NCBI RefSeq assembly: GCF_042453785.1
Contig: NC_091673.1
Coordinates: 9,333,501 to 9,397,500 of the forward strand
Length of the DNA: 64,000 bases
Source of the DNA: Malus domestica
Taxonomy: Eukaryota > Streptophyta > Magnoliopsida > Rosales > Rosaceae
Direction: 5' to 3'
The notes beneath the pieces were generated by a model that was not told the DNA's origin, searched no databases, and was given only the letters and a program-made list of their open reading frames with translations. Below are positions 25,640-37,319 of the stretch, piece after piece. A program made the position numbers and the translations under genes. Numbering within the stretch: position 1 is the stretch's first letter; every line of letters starts with the position of its first letter.

Positions 25640-26326
25640 AAAAAATTATCATCTTTAAGCTTTGCTAGCTCAAAGATCTAGGTTCCATGAACCTAGTCAA
25701 GATCCACATGAATTGACGTTACTTATCTGAGTAAACCGTGTCACTCAAATAGGTGGTGTGGTTGCAGCTGTCAATTAGTGAGACCCCTTAGACGTACACC
25801 AATCTCCAGCTCAGACTTTCCTCCATCTTTTTAAAAGCAGGTCTTGCCCTTCATATGACCACACAACTCAGAGCGCGAGAGAGATGGGTGGTTTGGGTGG
25901 TTTGATATTAATGTGCTTTGAAAAAAAATAGTTTTTATTGTGCTGTAAGAATAAATGGTTGTGAAATAAATCTGTAGAGTGTTTGGTAAATTTTTTTGTA
26001 AAAATGTTTTTGTAAAAAAAAAAGTAGTATTATATTGTTTGGTAAACTTTTATGTAAAACAGATGTGAAAAAAAATCGATTTTTCAAAGCTGAGTTTTGC
26101 ATCTTCTTATTTTTGGCTTTTTTTTTATCCAAAACCGTGAAAAAAAAATTGAAGCTGAATATTTACCAAACACAAAAAAACTCCCAACTTTTTTTTATAA
26201 CAATTTTTTTTTTAATCACCTCAATCCCAAACTGCACCGAGTGTGAGAGTTTTCGAGAGAAAACAGTTTGCATGGGGAGCGTTACAAGTTCATATATTTT
26301 TTCGGAAAATTAATTAAGAACAAAAA
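25640..26326 (+). promoter_or_regulatory. Upstream region of the first B3 copy (duplicated)
   Basis: The stretch reads in parallel with 32980-33392 upstream of the intact B3 gene: shared blocks include TTATCTGAGTAAA, GTGTCACTCAAATAG, AGGCGTACAC-like and CTTCATATGACCA. The duplication therefore includes the promoter. T/A-rich insertions (25920-26220) separate the shared blocks from the coding start in this copy. Confidence 0.6.
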
Positions 26327-26446
26327 ATGTTCGATGTTTTCAAGAACAAGTTTACAGCTGCAGCTAACTTTAATTCGACCAAAAGAAGCAGATATGGCGG
26401 GCGTATGCGTAGACGAAAGCAGTATCAAATGAACCCTGAGGATGAC

Positions 26447-26522
26447 CAGCTGGTTCAACAACCAGCTTCTCACGAATCGCTCACCAGCTGGTTCAACAAC
26501 CAGCTTCTCACGAATCGCCTGT
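26447..26522 (+). repeat. 38-bp tandem duplication in the B3 pseudogene exon 1
   Basis: CAGCTGGTTCAACAACCAGC followed by TTCTCACGAATCGC occurs twice with a 38-bp period (26447 and 26485). Because 38 is not a multiple of three, it shifts the exon 1 frame. Confidence 0.9.
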
Positions 26523-27099
26523 CTCGATTGATCCTCCTCTGTCTCTACGTCAGGTAAGGTCGAATAGGTTTTTTCAAATACATATTAATTTGTGGGTTTT
26601 TCTCAAAGAAATTTTTTTTAGATATTGCCCTCTTTCACATTTTTTTCTTTTCACTAAACATTAATGCCTTTTGCAAAAAAAAAATTTAAACAATGACGTA
26701 TTATATATAGTAAGGGGCTAAAAAAATAAACTGAAAATATGATTTTAGCTCTTCAAACTCAATTTTCTTCGTATAAAACCCTACATATTTTTTTTACTCA
26801 TCCACATAAGCAAATTCATTAATTTCATATTAGTTCACACATTTTACATTTTTCACATGCCTAAAATACCCCTATTACATATTTGATGTAGACAATTAAT
26901 TGTAAGAAGAGAGTAAATGATTTTGCAATAATAAAAAACAAGACATTAATGTTAAAAATTTATTGCATAATATTTTTTTAGAAAGGCTTTGAATTTTCAT
27001 AAAACTATTCAATTTAGTTTTTTCACCCTACTCTTGAATACTTTTGAATTTATCATTTTTTTATTAATATATTAGAACACTATATTTCATTATCTGCAT

Positions 27100-27840
27100 G
27101 CACATTAATTTACCTACAACAATTATACCATGGGTGTAATATAATATCTCTATTTTACAATGATGCAAAATACTGTGCCTAACATGTGTACTAATACATG
27201 GAAAATAATTTACCTATATTAAAAAGAAATGTAGTTCGATATGTTACACCCATGTTTATACAACAATAAAACGTGCCTAACATATTTAACAATACAAGGA
27301 AAATAATTTATCTACAAGTTAGAGAAATGTTATTTGGTTGGGTGTGGTATAAATTTTTTTAGTAATTGGAAAAATTAAATATAACTAGGTGTAGTGTAAT
27401 TTCTTTTAATATAATTAGAACAAATTAATTTACCTACCTACTATTTGAAATGTTCATTTCCAATGATGCAAAATGTTCATTACCTAACTACAAATTAATT
27501 TCCAATAATTTACCTACAACAATTATACCATGGGTGTAATGTAATATCTTTCTTTACAATGATACAAAATATTGTATGTACCAACAACAAAACGTGCCTA
27601 ACATAAGTACTTGTACATGAAAAATAATTTACCTATAACAAAAAAAAATGCAGTTTGATGTATAAAATCAACAATATTATGTTCCACTTATGTTTATACA
27701 ACAACAAAACGTGTTTAACATATATAATAATACATAGAAAACAATTTACCTACAAGTTTGAGGAATGTTATTTGATTCAAAATATATAATATAGGTGTAG
27801 TATATTTTTTAAATAATTGGAACAAACTAATTTACCAACC
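27100..27840 (+). repeat. ~400-bp tandem repeat, two units
   Basis: Unit 1 (about 27100-27440) and unit 2 (about 27500-27840) share ordered blocks: TTTACCTACAACAATTATAC then CATGGGTGTAAT (27121 and 27521, period 400), and TGTTTATACAACAA (27253 and 27691, period about 438). AT-rich and non-coding, inside the first intron region of the B3 pseudogene. Confidence 0.8.
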
Positions 27841-29161
27841 AATTAATATAGATAAAATTGCTACAAAATATATCACGAAAAAAAAAACTACTTTTATAGT
27901 TTGACATGGATACAATTTGTACATTTTATTTCACTTTTTCTACTACTTTTAATTTGGCATAAATTTAGGAATTTGAAAAAGAGATCATAAAGTATGAGTG
28001 GCGTGGGTGTAAATAAATTGTATTAATAAGTTAATAGTGTTCCCATATGTTTGCAAATTTTAAATTTGGGATTAAACTGGATCTTTAAAGATAGATGAGT
28101 TTTTATCTAGAAATAATGAGTTGCAAGGGTCAAAATCTAAAGCACCCAAAAATAAACTGCTATCGATCCCTTTCAAACTTTGAGTAAGGAGCTTTGATAC
28201 CGTAATTGTTTTTCTATTTACTCAATTTAAATGTCGTTGTTTTAATTTTTCTATATATTGATTTCCACATTTATCCCTTTACTTGTTGGAGGTTTTCATT
28301 TTTGGCATGTTATTTATGCCTTTTTCTAAGTATAATATTAATTTTCTTGTTTTGAATATTTCTTAGAGAGAAGCAGAATTCCATTACCATATCCCAGAAG
28401 TAAAGGATGGAGGAGTATGGCTCCACTTACAATTGGACGACATGGATTATTTACGACGTTGGACTCTCCGAGCTAGAAGGGATGCTATGCGACAATTAAC
28501 TTATCCAACAACGCACAACCGGTTGCCCCCAAGATTACCTTATGATCCTTTGCACGATTTTGGGATCGACTTGTTTGTTGTACCGCGAGTTTTAGAGTAT
28601 AATTAGCAAACAACAGAGAACATTGCGGTCAACATTTGCGTTATGGATGCAAGTCCTAGCACCAACAATCAAGAAGGTGTCCAAACCGAAGAGGATCATC
28701 AAACAACTGTGCACGAGAACAACAATGTTGATGTGCCAGTGGCTCCAGTTGAAGAAGATCATCAAACTACGGTGAATGAGAAAAACAATGTTGGTATGGC
28801 CGTAATTATGGAAGATCATCAAGCAATGATGATAAATGCAAACAACAACGTTAGAGATAACGTAAATGTTGCAAATGAGATGATTTTTCCTAGTTTAGAT
28901 GATCATACTGCGTTTAAATTGTCTTCGCTTCACCATTGTGTGGAAGTGATATTTCTGGATCCTCTTATGAGTTTGGCTATCCAAGTGACGACTTCTGGGA
29001 CATTGGTATGGATCATATGGAATTTGACTTCATCACTTCTCGTTGTCCAAATGAAATTTTTATGCATGGAACTGCGTAACAAAGAGACAAGAGACTTGAT
29101 GCAAGTCGATAAGTGTATTTTTCTTAATTATTCTTCATTTGTAAATGAAATGTATGAGTAA

Positions 29162-30396
29162 TGTTACGTAGATCAATTTTTTTGACCAAATTTATAAACA
29201 ATGTGATGTGTCACTAACAGGAAATAAGCATGTTAATTAATTGTAGTTTATTATAGTTGGACCTTATTGTATTACAACTTAGGGTAATGCTAAGGAAACT
29301 AAATGTGTAGACTAATTTTTGTAAACTAAATGATATGGAAGTTGATAATTGGATTATTATTTAAGTGTTGATTAATGTACTTATTTCTTACTGGTGACGC
29401 ATCATTTAATTTGCAATTTTAGTCTATTTAGTATTACTCTACAATTTATTGTTCAAATCAAATGGTAATGATACCTTATTCTTTAAGGTAACGCTATCCA
29501 CACACATCTATGTACCTTTCGCATGCTCCTCTTTAGGGTTGGTCATGAGATTTTGGAGGTCATGAGTAAGACTCAAACGGAGGCCCTTACATGGTTTAAA
29601 AAGTTTTGGTTGTTATATTTTCTTTTATATTTTTTATTGTATATAAATAGATATAATGCCTAAATAAATAAATAAAGAAAATAAAGAAAAATGAAGCATA
29701 ATGTGGTGGTCATGTACCTATTTGTGTTCTCTATATTTTTTATTCAAATCTTCTTACTTTTTAAATTCAAAAGTATGGTGTGATGACTATGTACCTATCA
29801 TATCACCATACAAATACAAATACCATGATCAGAACCATTAATGCTCTTATTATCATCTAGAGTTTATTTCGAGAAAAATTTATGTGCTAAACTAATAACT
29901 AGTTATGATATTAGTAGCATCTTATAATGAACCTTTTTTATTGCATTTTTCCTCACACCCTAGAGTGAGGATGATACTTTTCCCCCTCTCCTGTTGATTG
30001 TCGAGTTAGTTAAAATTTCAACAATTAAACCAAATTAATCTAACAGTAGGTGTAGTTGTACTATAATTTTCTTTTTGAAATGGATGACTAAATAGTCTTC
30101 AAATGGAATGAAAAATAGATGATTTTTAAACGATGGCAAAAAGAATAAACAATTCTGGTTATGACATGTATTCTATTAAATGATATCATATAAGAAAGGG
30201 GGGCTTTTTAAAAATTATATTGGACTTTTAAGAATTTTAATTTATTATGATATTCCTAACTACAAATTTATTAGCAAAAGTTATCTTTTATAATGAATGA
30301 AATTAAACTAAAAATATTTAAAAATATAAATAAAATAGAAAACAGTGTAGCTCAAAAAGGCCCCAAATAGTTACCCCGCACATGGCCAAAGGCCAA
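29162..30396. other. AT-rich interval, no gene
   Basis: Lies between the B3 pseudogene and the foldback element. Only AT-rich DNA and short open frames are seen. Confidence 0.5.
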
Positions 30397-30406
30397 TATG
30401 AAAGAA

Positions 30407-31793
30407 GAGTAAACTGTCATTTAACCCCCTGAACTATCACGTGAGTTTCAATTTCCTCCTTGAACTATTTTTTTAGCCAATTGACCCCCTAAACTATGTT
30501 AAAGTGGCCAATTAACCCCCTACCGTTAAGTATCTTTAACTCCATCCAATTTTCTGTTAGAAAGTGTCATGTGCTTGGCACATGACCACCTTTTTACATT
30601 TTATGTCTAAATCTTTACAAAGAAAACATATATAACAAATATTAAAAAAAAAAAAACTTACAAACCCTAAACTTAATCATTTAAAATAATAGAAAAGGTA
30701 AGACTTTTTATATTAACACCCCACAAAATGTTGAATGCACCCCATATTAAAATTTAATATTAAATGACTTATTTACTCCACTATGCAATGACAATTTTGA
30801 CCTTATTAGGTTTTAAAAAAAAATATTATAAATACACCCTAAATCACTTTTAGCGTATTATTTATCTTCTTAACTATCAAAACCCTCTCATCCTCCATTG
30901 TTGAACAAAATTCTAACCAATGAAACTACAAATATGTTGATTGAGAAAAATTGTTTTTGACGAATGAAACACGAAATCGATGTTTCTGAAGCTTCACATG
31001 AGATAAGACTTCACATTTTTCATTGTTTTAGTGATTTCGATGACATCGATAATTATTTAATCTTGCGTTTGCTGCATTATTTTTCAATATGAACCCTAAA
31101 AGATGAATATGAATATGAATATATAAGTTTAAATAATGCAGCAAACGCAAGATTAAATAATTATCGATGTCATCGAAATCACTAAAACAATGAAAAATGT
31201 GAAGTCTTACCTCATGTGAAGCTTCAAAAACATCGATTTCGTGTTTCATTCGTCAAAAACAATTTTTCTCAATCAACGTGTTTGTAATTTCATTGGTTAG
31301 AGTTATTTTCAACAATGTAGGATGAGAGGGTTTTGATAGTTGAGAAGATAAATAATACGCTAAAAGTGATTTGGGGTGTATTTATAATTTTTTTTTAAAC
31401 CTAATAAGGTCAAAATTGTCATTACATAAATAAGTCATTTAATATTAAATTTTAATATGGGGTGCATTCAACATTTTATGGGGTGTTAATATAAAAAGCC
31501 TTACCTTTTCTATTATTTTGAATGATTAAGTTTAGGGTTTGTATGTTTTTTTTTTTTAATATTTGTTTTATATGTTTTCTTTGTAAAGATTTAGACATAA
31601 AATGTAAAAAGGTGGTCATGTGCCAAGCACATGACACTTTCTAACAGAAAATTGGATGGAGTTAAAGATACTTAACGGTAAGGGGTTAATTGGCCACTTT
31701 AACATAGTTTAGGGGGTCAATTGGCTGAAAAAATAGTTCAGGGGGAAATTGAAACTCACGTGATAGTTCAGGGGGTTAAATGACAGTTTACTC
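30407..31793. mobile_element. 1.39-kb foldback transposon, ~665-bp arms
   Basis: The left arm (30407 to about 31083) and right arm (about 31130-31793) are near-perfect reverse complements around a ~46-bp loop. The ends read GAGTAAACTGTCATTTAACC and its complement. A 10-bp direct repeat TATGAAAGAA flanks it (30397-30406, 31794-31803), proving insertion. No transposase is encoded. The long inverted repeats and 9-10 bp duplication fit a Mutator-like or foldback non-autonomous element. Few mismatches separate the arms, so insertion is fairly recent. A transcript across it would form a long hairpin. Confidence 0.93.
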
Positions 31794-31803
31794 TATGAAA
31801 GAA

Positions 31804-32970
31804 ACATGGTTGAAAAAAAAAATCAAAAATAACAAATACAAAAAAGTTGGTAGTCGAACCCGTACACGGCCACAAACCCTGTCTTCATAACCCTCATTAA
31901 TCAGCCATTTCAGTTCCCAACTTGAAAGCCTCTTCGACTCCTTCTCCTTCTTTCCCAAGTCCCAAGTCCAAGATATTAACAATATCGTAGATCCGCCACC
32001 TCTCAACACCTGCAAGTCGAGAAACCATTAGATCCGACGAACTAAATAGAAAGAAAGTGCAAAGGAGTTAAATATTTGGAAAAGGTGGAAACCTGTCATC
32101 GCATCATTAAGCGGCGGCATTGAGATCAATTAAAGTTGCAAACAGAGAGATGACTGAAGTTGCAGACAGAGAGACGATTGAAGTTGAAGACATCGGCAGT
32201 GGTAGAGGCACAAGTGATGCAACCATCGGGAAATGGTGATTTCTTCAGTTTTTCATTTGGGAAAGGGGAAGAGGAGAGAAAGAGATAGAGAGAGAATGGA
32301 GATGATGTGAAGATGATAAAGAAAAAAGACACTAGCAGTATGCCCAAAATCGGAAAGAAAAAAAAAGTAATTAGACCCGTGGACCCATCCTGAACTAGTC
32401 CGTTTCAAACGGGCCAGATTAGGTCCGATTCTCAAACTCAAAATCCCTCTATCTGGCCCGGCCTGTTACATTATAAAACGGGTAGATCCTATTCCTCCAA
32501 ATTTGGGTTGGCCCTGCCCAGCCTGTGCCCAGCCCTATATAGAATATTAAGATGGTTTTTAGAATTCGGTAGACCCATAAAAAAAAAAATCAATAAAAAA
32601 CTTAAATAATAATAAAAAAGGGTCGTCTTCTTCCCTCGCTTGGCAGAAGGTGATGAGTGCCAAGAAGGTGGTGCATAAAAATCACGTTTCTACTGGTTTG
32701 CACCATTAATTGTATTGATGTCCTCCTAATGAGAACTAGAACAACACCTGTTGCCCACTTTATTTTCTTCCCAACTTTTTCCTCCCATGTCAATACAATT
32801 TTCTCATCCCTCCAACACTCTGTCCGTTTCTACACAGCATCATCTAGTACTACCCCTTTGATTATATCCCAGGAACTTCATCACACTTAATTATATGTAC
32901 ATAAAATGATGAAACAAAACCCAAAAAACAAACAAACAAACAAACAAACAAAAAAGAAGAAACTAAATAA
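31804..32970. other. Interval without a recognised gene
   Basis: Contains A-rich tracts, a purine-rich GA stretch (32265-32305), a (CAAA)n microsatellite near 32926-32955 and low-complexity open frames. Nothing recognisable is encoded. Confidence 0.5.
32926..32955 (+). repeat. (CAAA)n microsatellite
   Basis: Seven or so tandem CAAA units, upstream of the intact B3 gene's duplicated promoter region. Confidence 0.9.
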
Positions 32971-33392
32971 TTAATGCAAACGGCAGCTTGCTAGCTCAGA
33001 GAGCTGGATTCCATGAACCATATCAACAAACGTTACTTACATATAATAATCTTATTAAGAGAGAGATTGATTAAAGTGAAATGAGAGTGGTGACGAAAAG
33101 ACCCCGAGTTTATCTATCTGAGTAAATGGTGTCACTCAAATAGTTGGTGTGGTTGACGGGCGTCAGTGAGCGAGACCTCCAGGCGTACACTGATCCGCCA
33201 ATTCCTAGAAACTGACAATTCCAGCGAAGAGTCTAACACCTTCCTCCCTCTCTTTATAACGCCCAGGCCTTGCCTTCATATGACCATACAGCTTAGAGAG
33301 TGAGAGTTTTAGAGAGAAAGCAGTTTAGCGTGGGGAGGCGTTACTAACTTACTAGTTCATATCATTCTTTGAAAATTTATTAAAAACCAAAA

Positions 33393-36137
33393 ATGGCCGG
33401 TGTTCACGAGAAAAACAATGTTGCAGCATCTGCTGCTGAAGATAATCTGGCCGGAAGCAGTAGAAGTGGCGGGCCTCTACGTAGCGAGAACTCGTACCGA
33501 TGGAACCCTAGGGATGAGCCGCTGGTTCACGAACCAGTTGCTCGCCAACCCCCTGTCTTAACTTATCCCCCTCCGACTCCAGATCCCCGTGTAAGCTAAT
33601 TACTTGCCTTGTGATGTCCTTGTAGCTTTTTCACCGTACATAATGATATTTGGGTTCTCTCAAGAAATGCTTTTTCTTACATAGCTGACTTTATGTTTCT
33701 CATGACTAATATATACATGTCATGCCTTGATCTGATATGAATTACCTAACCTCTTAATCTTAAGTTTCTCATATACGAATCACTGAGTTCCTTTTCTTTT
33801 CTGATCTGAAATTACACATGAACTGTGATGAATAAGAAAATTTCTAATAATTGAAATATAATGTAAATTTATAATACTTTCACAAACATTTGCGCTTACA
33901 AAAGCACGACATCTACATATTTCAATTTAGATAATAGTGTCGCTTTTAGAGTAGTTTCGCGCCTAAATTTTTAAAAGTGTTATGTCGCGTGTCAATTATA
34001 AAAAGGTAAGTAGGCATAATAGTGATTATTTAAGAAACGTTTGGTGCGTATATGACTTTTAAACGTTCATCAAGTATTTTGTGTTGTGTCTCAATTTTAT
34101 AAAAGATAAATTTGATGGTAGCGTTGACCTTAGATCAATTTGGCGAGTATATTGTTTTCAGAGTGTTTGTAACAGTTTTGTGTCGTGAATCGTCAATTGT
34201 ATGATATATAGTTAAGTTAGATAACATCATTGATTTTGGTTCATGTATCTCGTAGTGTCCGGAAATTGTTTTGTGTCACGTGCCAATTATATGATAAGTT
34301 GCAGATCGATGATATAACTTAACTTATTGTATCATATAATTGACACATGAAACAAAATAATTTGCAAATATCTTGAAAACAAAACACAGGCCAAACCGGT
34401 ACAAAATCAACGATATTACCTAACTGACCTCATCATATAATTGATACACGGCATAAACAATTTGTAAACGCTCTAAAATTATATACAAGCCAAATCGGTC
34501 TAAAATCAATGGTATTACTTAACTTGCCTTATATATCATACGATAGATGGCAAGTGGCACAATACAATTTACGAACTCTTTAAGAACAACACTAAATCAG
34601 TCTAAAATCAACGGTATTACCTAACTGAGTTGAAGTATACATACTTATATGCACACATATTTAAATGAGTTGAAGTGTAATTTTGCTTATTATTTGTCTA
34701 CATTCACAAATGATTACTTATTGGTAGATCCTTCTGCATTATTTTCAGCTATTCAATCCACAACAGATGAGGTTTTTGTTCCAGAAAAAATTACAGAATA
34801 GCGATGTCAAGGCAAATGGTCGCATTGTAGTACCAAAGGTTAGAACAAAATAATGTACATATGATCAGAACCATGTATTAAATTTCAGTTCTGATATCAT
34901 ACGTACGTATATAATAGGAATGTGCTTCTGCTTGAGTTGTATCATGACCATATATGTATTGCTTCAGCGAGAAGCCGAAAGCCATTTCCCTGTCCTCGTA
35001 TCAAAGGAAAGAGGACTGTGGCTGCACTTGGACGATATGGATTATATGCAAGTTTGGACTGTCAGGTTCAGGTTAATATCAAGCCAACTCCCTATTAACC
35101 TTCTTTTTTCTTTTTCTTTTTTGCTTTAAATAAATTCTAAAATGTTATCGAATCTTTTTGCAGGTTTTGGCCCAACGAAAGGAGCAGGATGTATATACTT
35201 GATCATACAAGTGAACCTAAGCTCTAACTCAACTACACAATTCATCATATCATCACATCCTCAGACCACGTTTTTTTCTTAACAGAGCTGATTTTCACGC
35301 ACCACCTCTCCTTAGCATAGTTATGATGGCTAGATTTGTTTTGAGGATATTCTGATCATTATAATTTTTTCAGGGAGCTTCATTCAGACGCATGGCTTGG
35401 ACGCCGGGGATACGATAACATTGTTTAAAGATGATCGTCTTGGATCCTACGTGAGTGATTCATGTACATTCTTATAATATGTACAACCACATCAAGGTAA
35501 TTCATTGACTTAATTGCTTGTTGGTTTAACACTTTTGCAGCTTATCCGAGCTAGAAGGGATGCTATGCGACTTTTAGCTCATCCTACGACACACAACCCC
35601 GTTCAGTTACCCCAAAGATTACCTTGTGACCCGTTGCAGGATTTTGGGGTCAACTTATTTGTTGTACCGCGAGTTTTGGAGTATAATCATCAAACGATAG
35701 AGAACATTGCGGTCAACATCGGGGTTACGGATGCGAGTCCTAGCACCAACAATCAAGTCAGTGTCCAAGCTGAAGAGGATCAGCGCACGACTGTGCATGA
35801 GCACAACAACGTTGAGGTGGCAGTGGCTCCGGTTGTAGAAGATCGTCAAACTACGGTGAATGAGAACAATGATGTTGGTACAGCTGAAGTTACGGACGAT
35901 CATCAAACAATGATGATAAATGCGAACAATTACGTTAGTGATAACGTAAATGTTGCAAACGAGATGGTTTTTCCTAGTTTGGATGACCATAGTTCGTTTA
36001 AATTGCCGTCACTATCACCGTTATTTGGCAGTGATATTTCTAGATCCTCATATGAACTTGGCAATCCAATAGACGACTTCTGGAACGTTGGTATGGGTCA
36101 AATGGATTTTGACTTCAACTTCTCGTCACCCAAATAA
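33393..36137 (+). CDS. B3-domain transcription factor, FUS3/LEC2-like
   Basis: Six exons with GT-AG introns and unbroken frame: 33393-33590, 34749-34838, 34968-35071, 35164-35210, 35374-35450, 35541-36137, giving 370 aa. The B3 domain (residues about 70-180) reads MRFLFQKKLQNSDV, GRIVVPKREAESHFPVL, LDDMDYMQVWTVRFRFWPN, SRMYILDHTRSFI, THGLDAGDTITLF and LIRARRDAM. The NSDV, WPN..SRMY and HGL..GD landmarks match the LEC2-ABI3-FUS3 group, whose members bind RY (CATGCA) motifs and control seed maturation. The tail is acidic and Asn-rich and ends GMGQMDFDFNF, likely activating. It is longer than typical FUS3 (about 310 aa). The degenerate upstream copy makes this the functional partner of a tandem pair. 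The seed role is by family only. Confidence 0.88.
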
Positions 36138-36318
36138 AATTTTCATGCTTGCAATGGCACAACGAAAAGAGACGAGAGGCTTGATGTAAGTCGATAAGTG
36201 TATCTATGGATGTATTCTTTGCTGATTTTTTGTTTTGACGTATCTGTGGAACTATATCTTTCTGATGTATAACTTATTTTTACATCGATAAAAGGTTTGT
36301 ATAGGAACAAGTCAACAA

Positions 36319-36391
36319 GCCCGTCTAGCTCAGTTGGTAGAGCGCAAGGCTCTTAACCTTGTGGTCGTGGGTTCGAGCCCCACGGTGGGCG
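36319..36391 (+). tRNA. tRNA-Lys (anticodon CTT)
   Basis: A 73-nt cloverleaf without intron: acceptor GCCCGTC pairs with GGTGGGC (with G-T wobbles), D arm GCTC/GAGC, anticodon stem CAAGG/CCTTG with loop CTCTTAA, and T arm GTGGG-TTCGAGC-CCCAC. CAA upstream and a T-run (36399-36403) downstream fit RNA polymerase III start and stop. The CCA that follows is genomic coincidence. Confidence 0.97.
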
Positions 36392-37319
36392 CCAAAATAT
36401 TTTTAGCATTATTTTTTGTTTCATAAACAATGGGCCAAAATTACAAAAATACATAGCATTATGGGGGCTTCGGTAGTTAGGTCACTTTGAACTATGTGGC
36501 CTCCCTCCTCATGTGAGAAATTTTTTTACCATTTACAAAAAATGGGAAAATTGCAGAGCTTCTTCATGAACCAGTCACCATACAATTACCAAATCTGCTG
36601 GCAACAATTGGGCAGCGTCTCAGCCAAAGGAAATCTGCTGGCAACAAATCATATTCTACTGGAAACTCGTTCGGTTGGTTTTAAGAAGAAGAACCTTGAA
36701 ATTGTAGTTGACTTGATACATATATCAAATTCAAAACAAAGGTTGATGGTTGGTAACTAAAGCTGTTTTTCTTCGTCGCTTCGCTGCACTAAGTGCGAAT
36801 AGTTGTAGCGTGTGTGCATTTGCAGCTCTTCACCGAAAAAAGTCGAGGTGATGGACTAGATAGACTATACGATGAAAGTCGAGGGAAGACAACATTCTCT
36901 CCGATGCAATACAGCAGGATAGTGATACTCCCCTCATTGATTTCTACCAGAATCGGCAGAGGGCACACTGCCCAGTTAAACTTAACGCAGTTACTTTACA
37001 GCTCCTACATATTTCACAAAGTTCGTGCTTTTAACCACAAATAGTAAACTAATCGAGTCTCTTTCCCATCTCGCTATTTTCTTTCTTTTCCCAGGTTGCC
37101 TGCAATTAAAAGCATTCAAAACATGACGTAAGAAATATACAGAGGACCTTTTTCTTATTTGGTTTTCTAATCAATGGAACTGGGCATTTAAGAGCTTAAC
37201 CGATTTCATAGAGGACCTTTTTCGAATTTTTAACAAGGTTATAGAGGGTGCAGGAGTTGACTAATCCTGCATCCTCGAAGTAATTTTCTGTTCCTGATCA
37301 AGTGTCACTACCTGACGGA
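36392..37319. other. Interval between tRNA and bHLH gene
   Basis: Small open frames at 36494-36760 and 36793-37044 show no recognisable motifs. The right part is probably 3' UTR of the minus-strand bHLH gene. Confidence 0.5.

Larger units (their letters stand above)
26327..29161 (+). pseudogene. FUS3/LEC2-type B3 gene, internally deleted copy
   Basis: Parallel to the intact gene at 33393-36137. The exon 1 equivalent (26327 to about 26555) is broken by a 38-bp tandem duplication. No exon 2 equivalent (the LFQKKLQNSDV part of the B3 domain) can be found in the 1.8-kb intron-like stretch. The exon 3 equivalent starts at 28367 after TTTCTTAG and encodes REAEFHYHIPEV and LDDMDYLRRWT; it is fused directly to the exon 6 equivalent (LRARRDAMRQLTYP) near 28466, so exons 4 and 5 and introns 3-5 are missing. 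A TAG (28604-28606) replaces CAT in EYN-H-QT. The acidic Asn-rich tail continues to about 28915 and then frameshifts. It lacks an intact B3 DNA-binding fold. Confidence 0.85.

Noticed and set aside
28643-29161. Separate 172-aa gene in the first B3 copy
   Set aside because: It is the tail of the B3 gene downstream of a TAG and ends in a frameshifted stretch; it has no start context of its own.
31028-31249. Minus-strand open frame of 73 aa
   Set aside because: Falls inside the foldback element loop and arms; a product of the inverted repeat.
30397-31803. CRISPR-like or operon-like interpretation of the repeats
   Set aside because: No short direct repeats with regular unique spacers occur anywhere; the repeats are transposon-derived and the genome is eukaryotic.
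36494-37044. Two adjacent plus-strand frames after the tRNA
   Set aside because: Short, motif-free and overlapping the probable 3' side of the bHLH gene.
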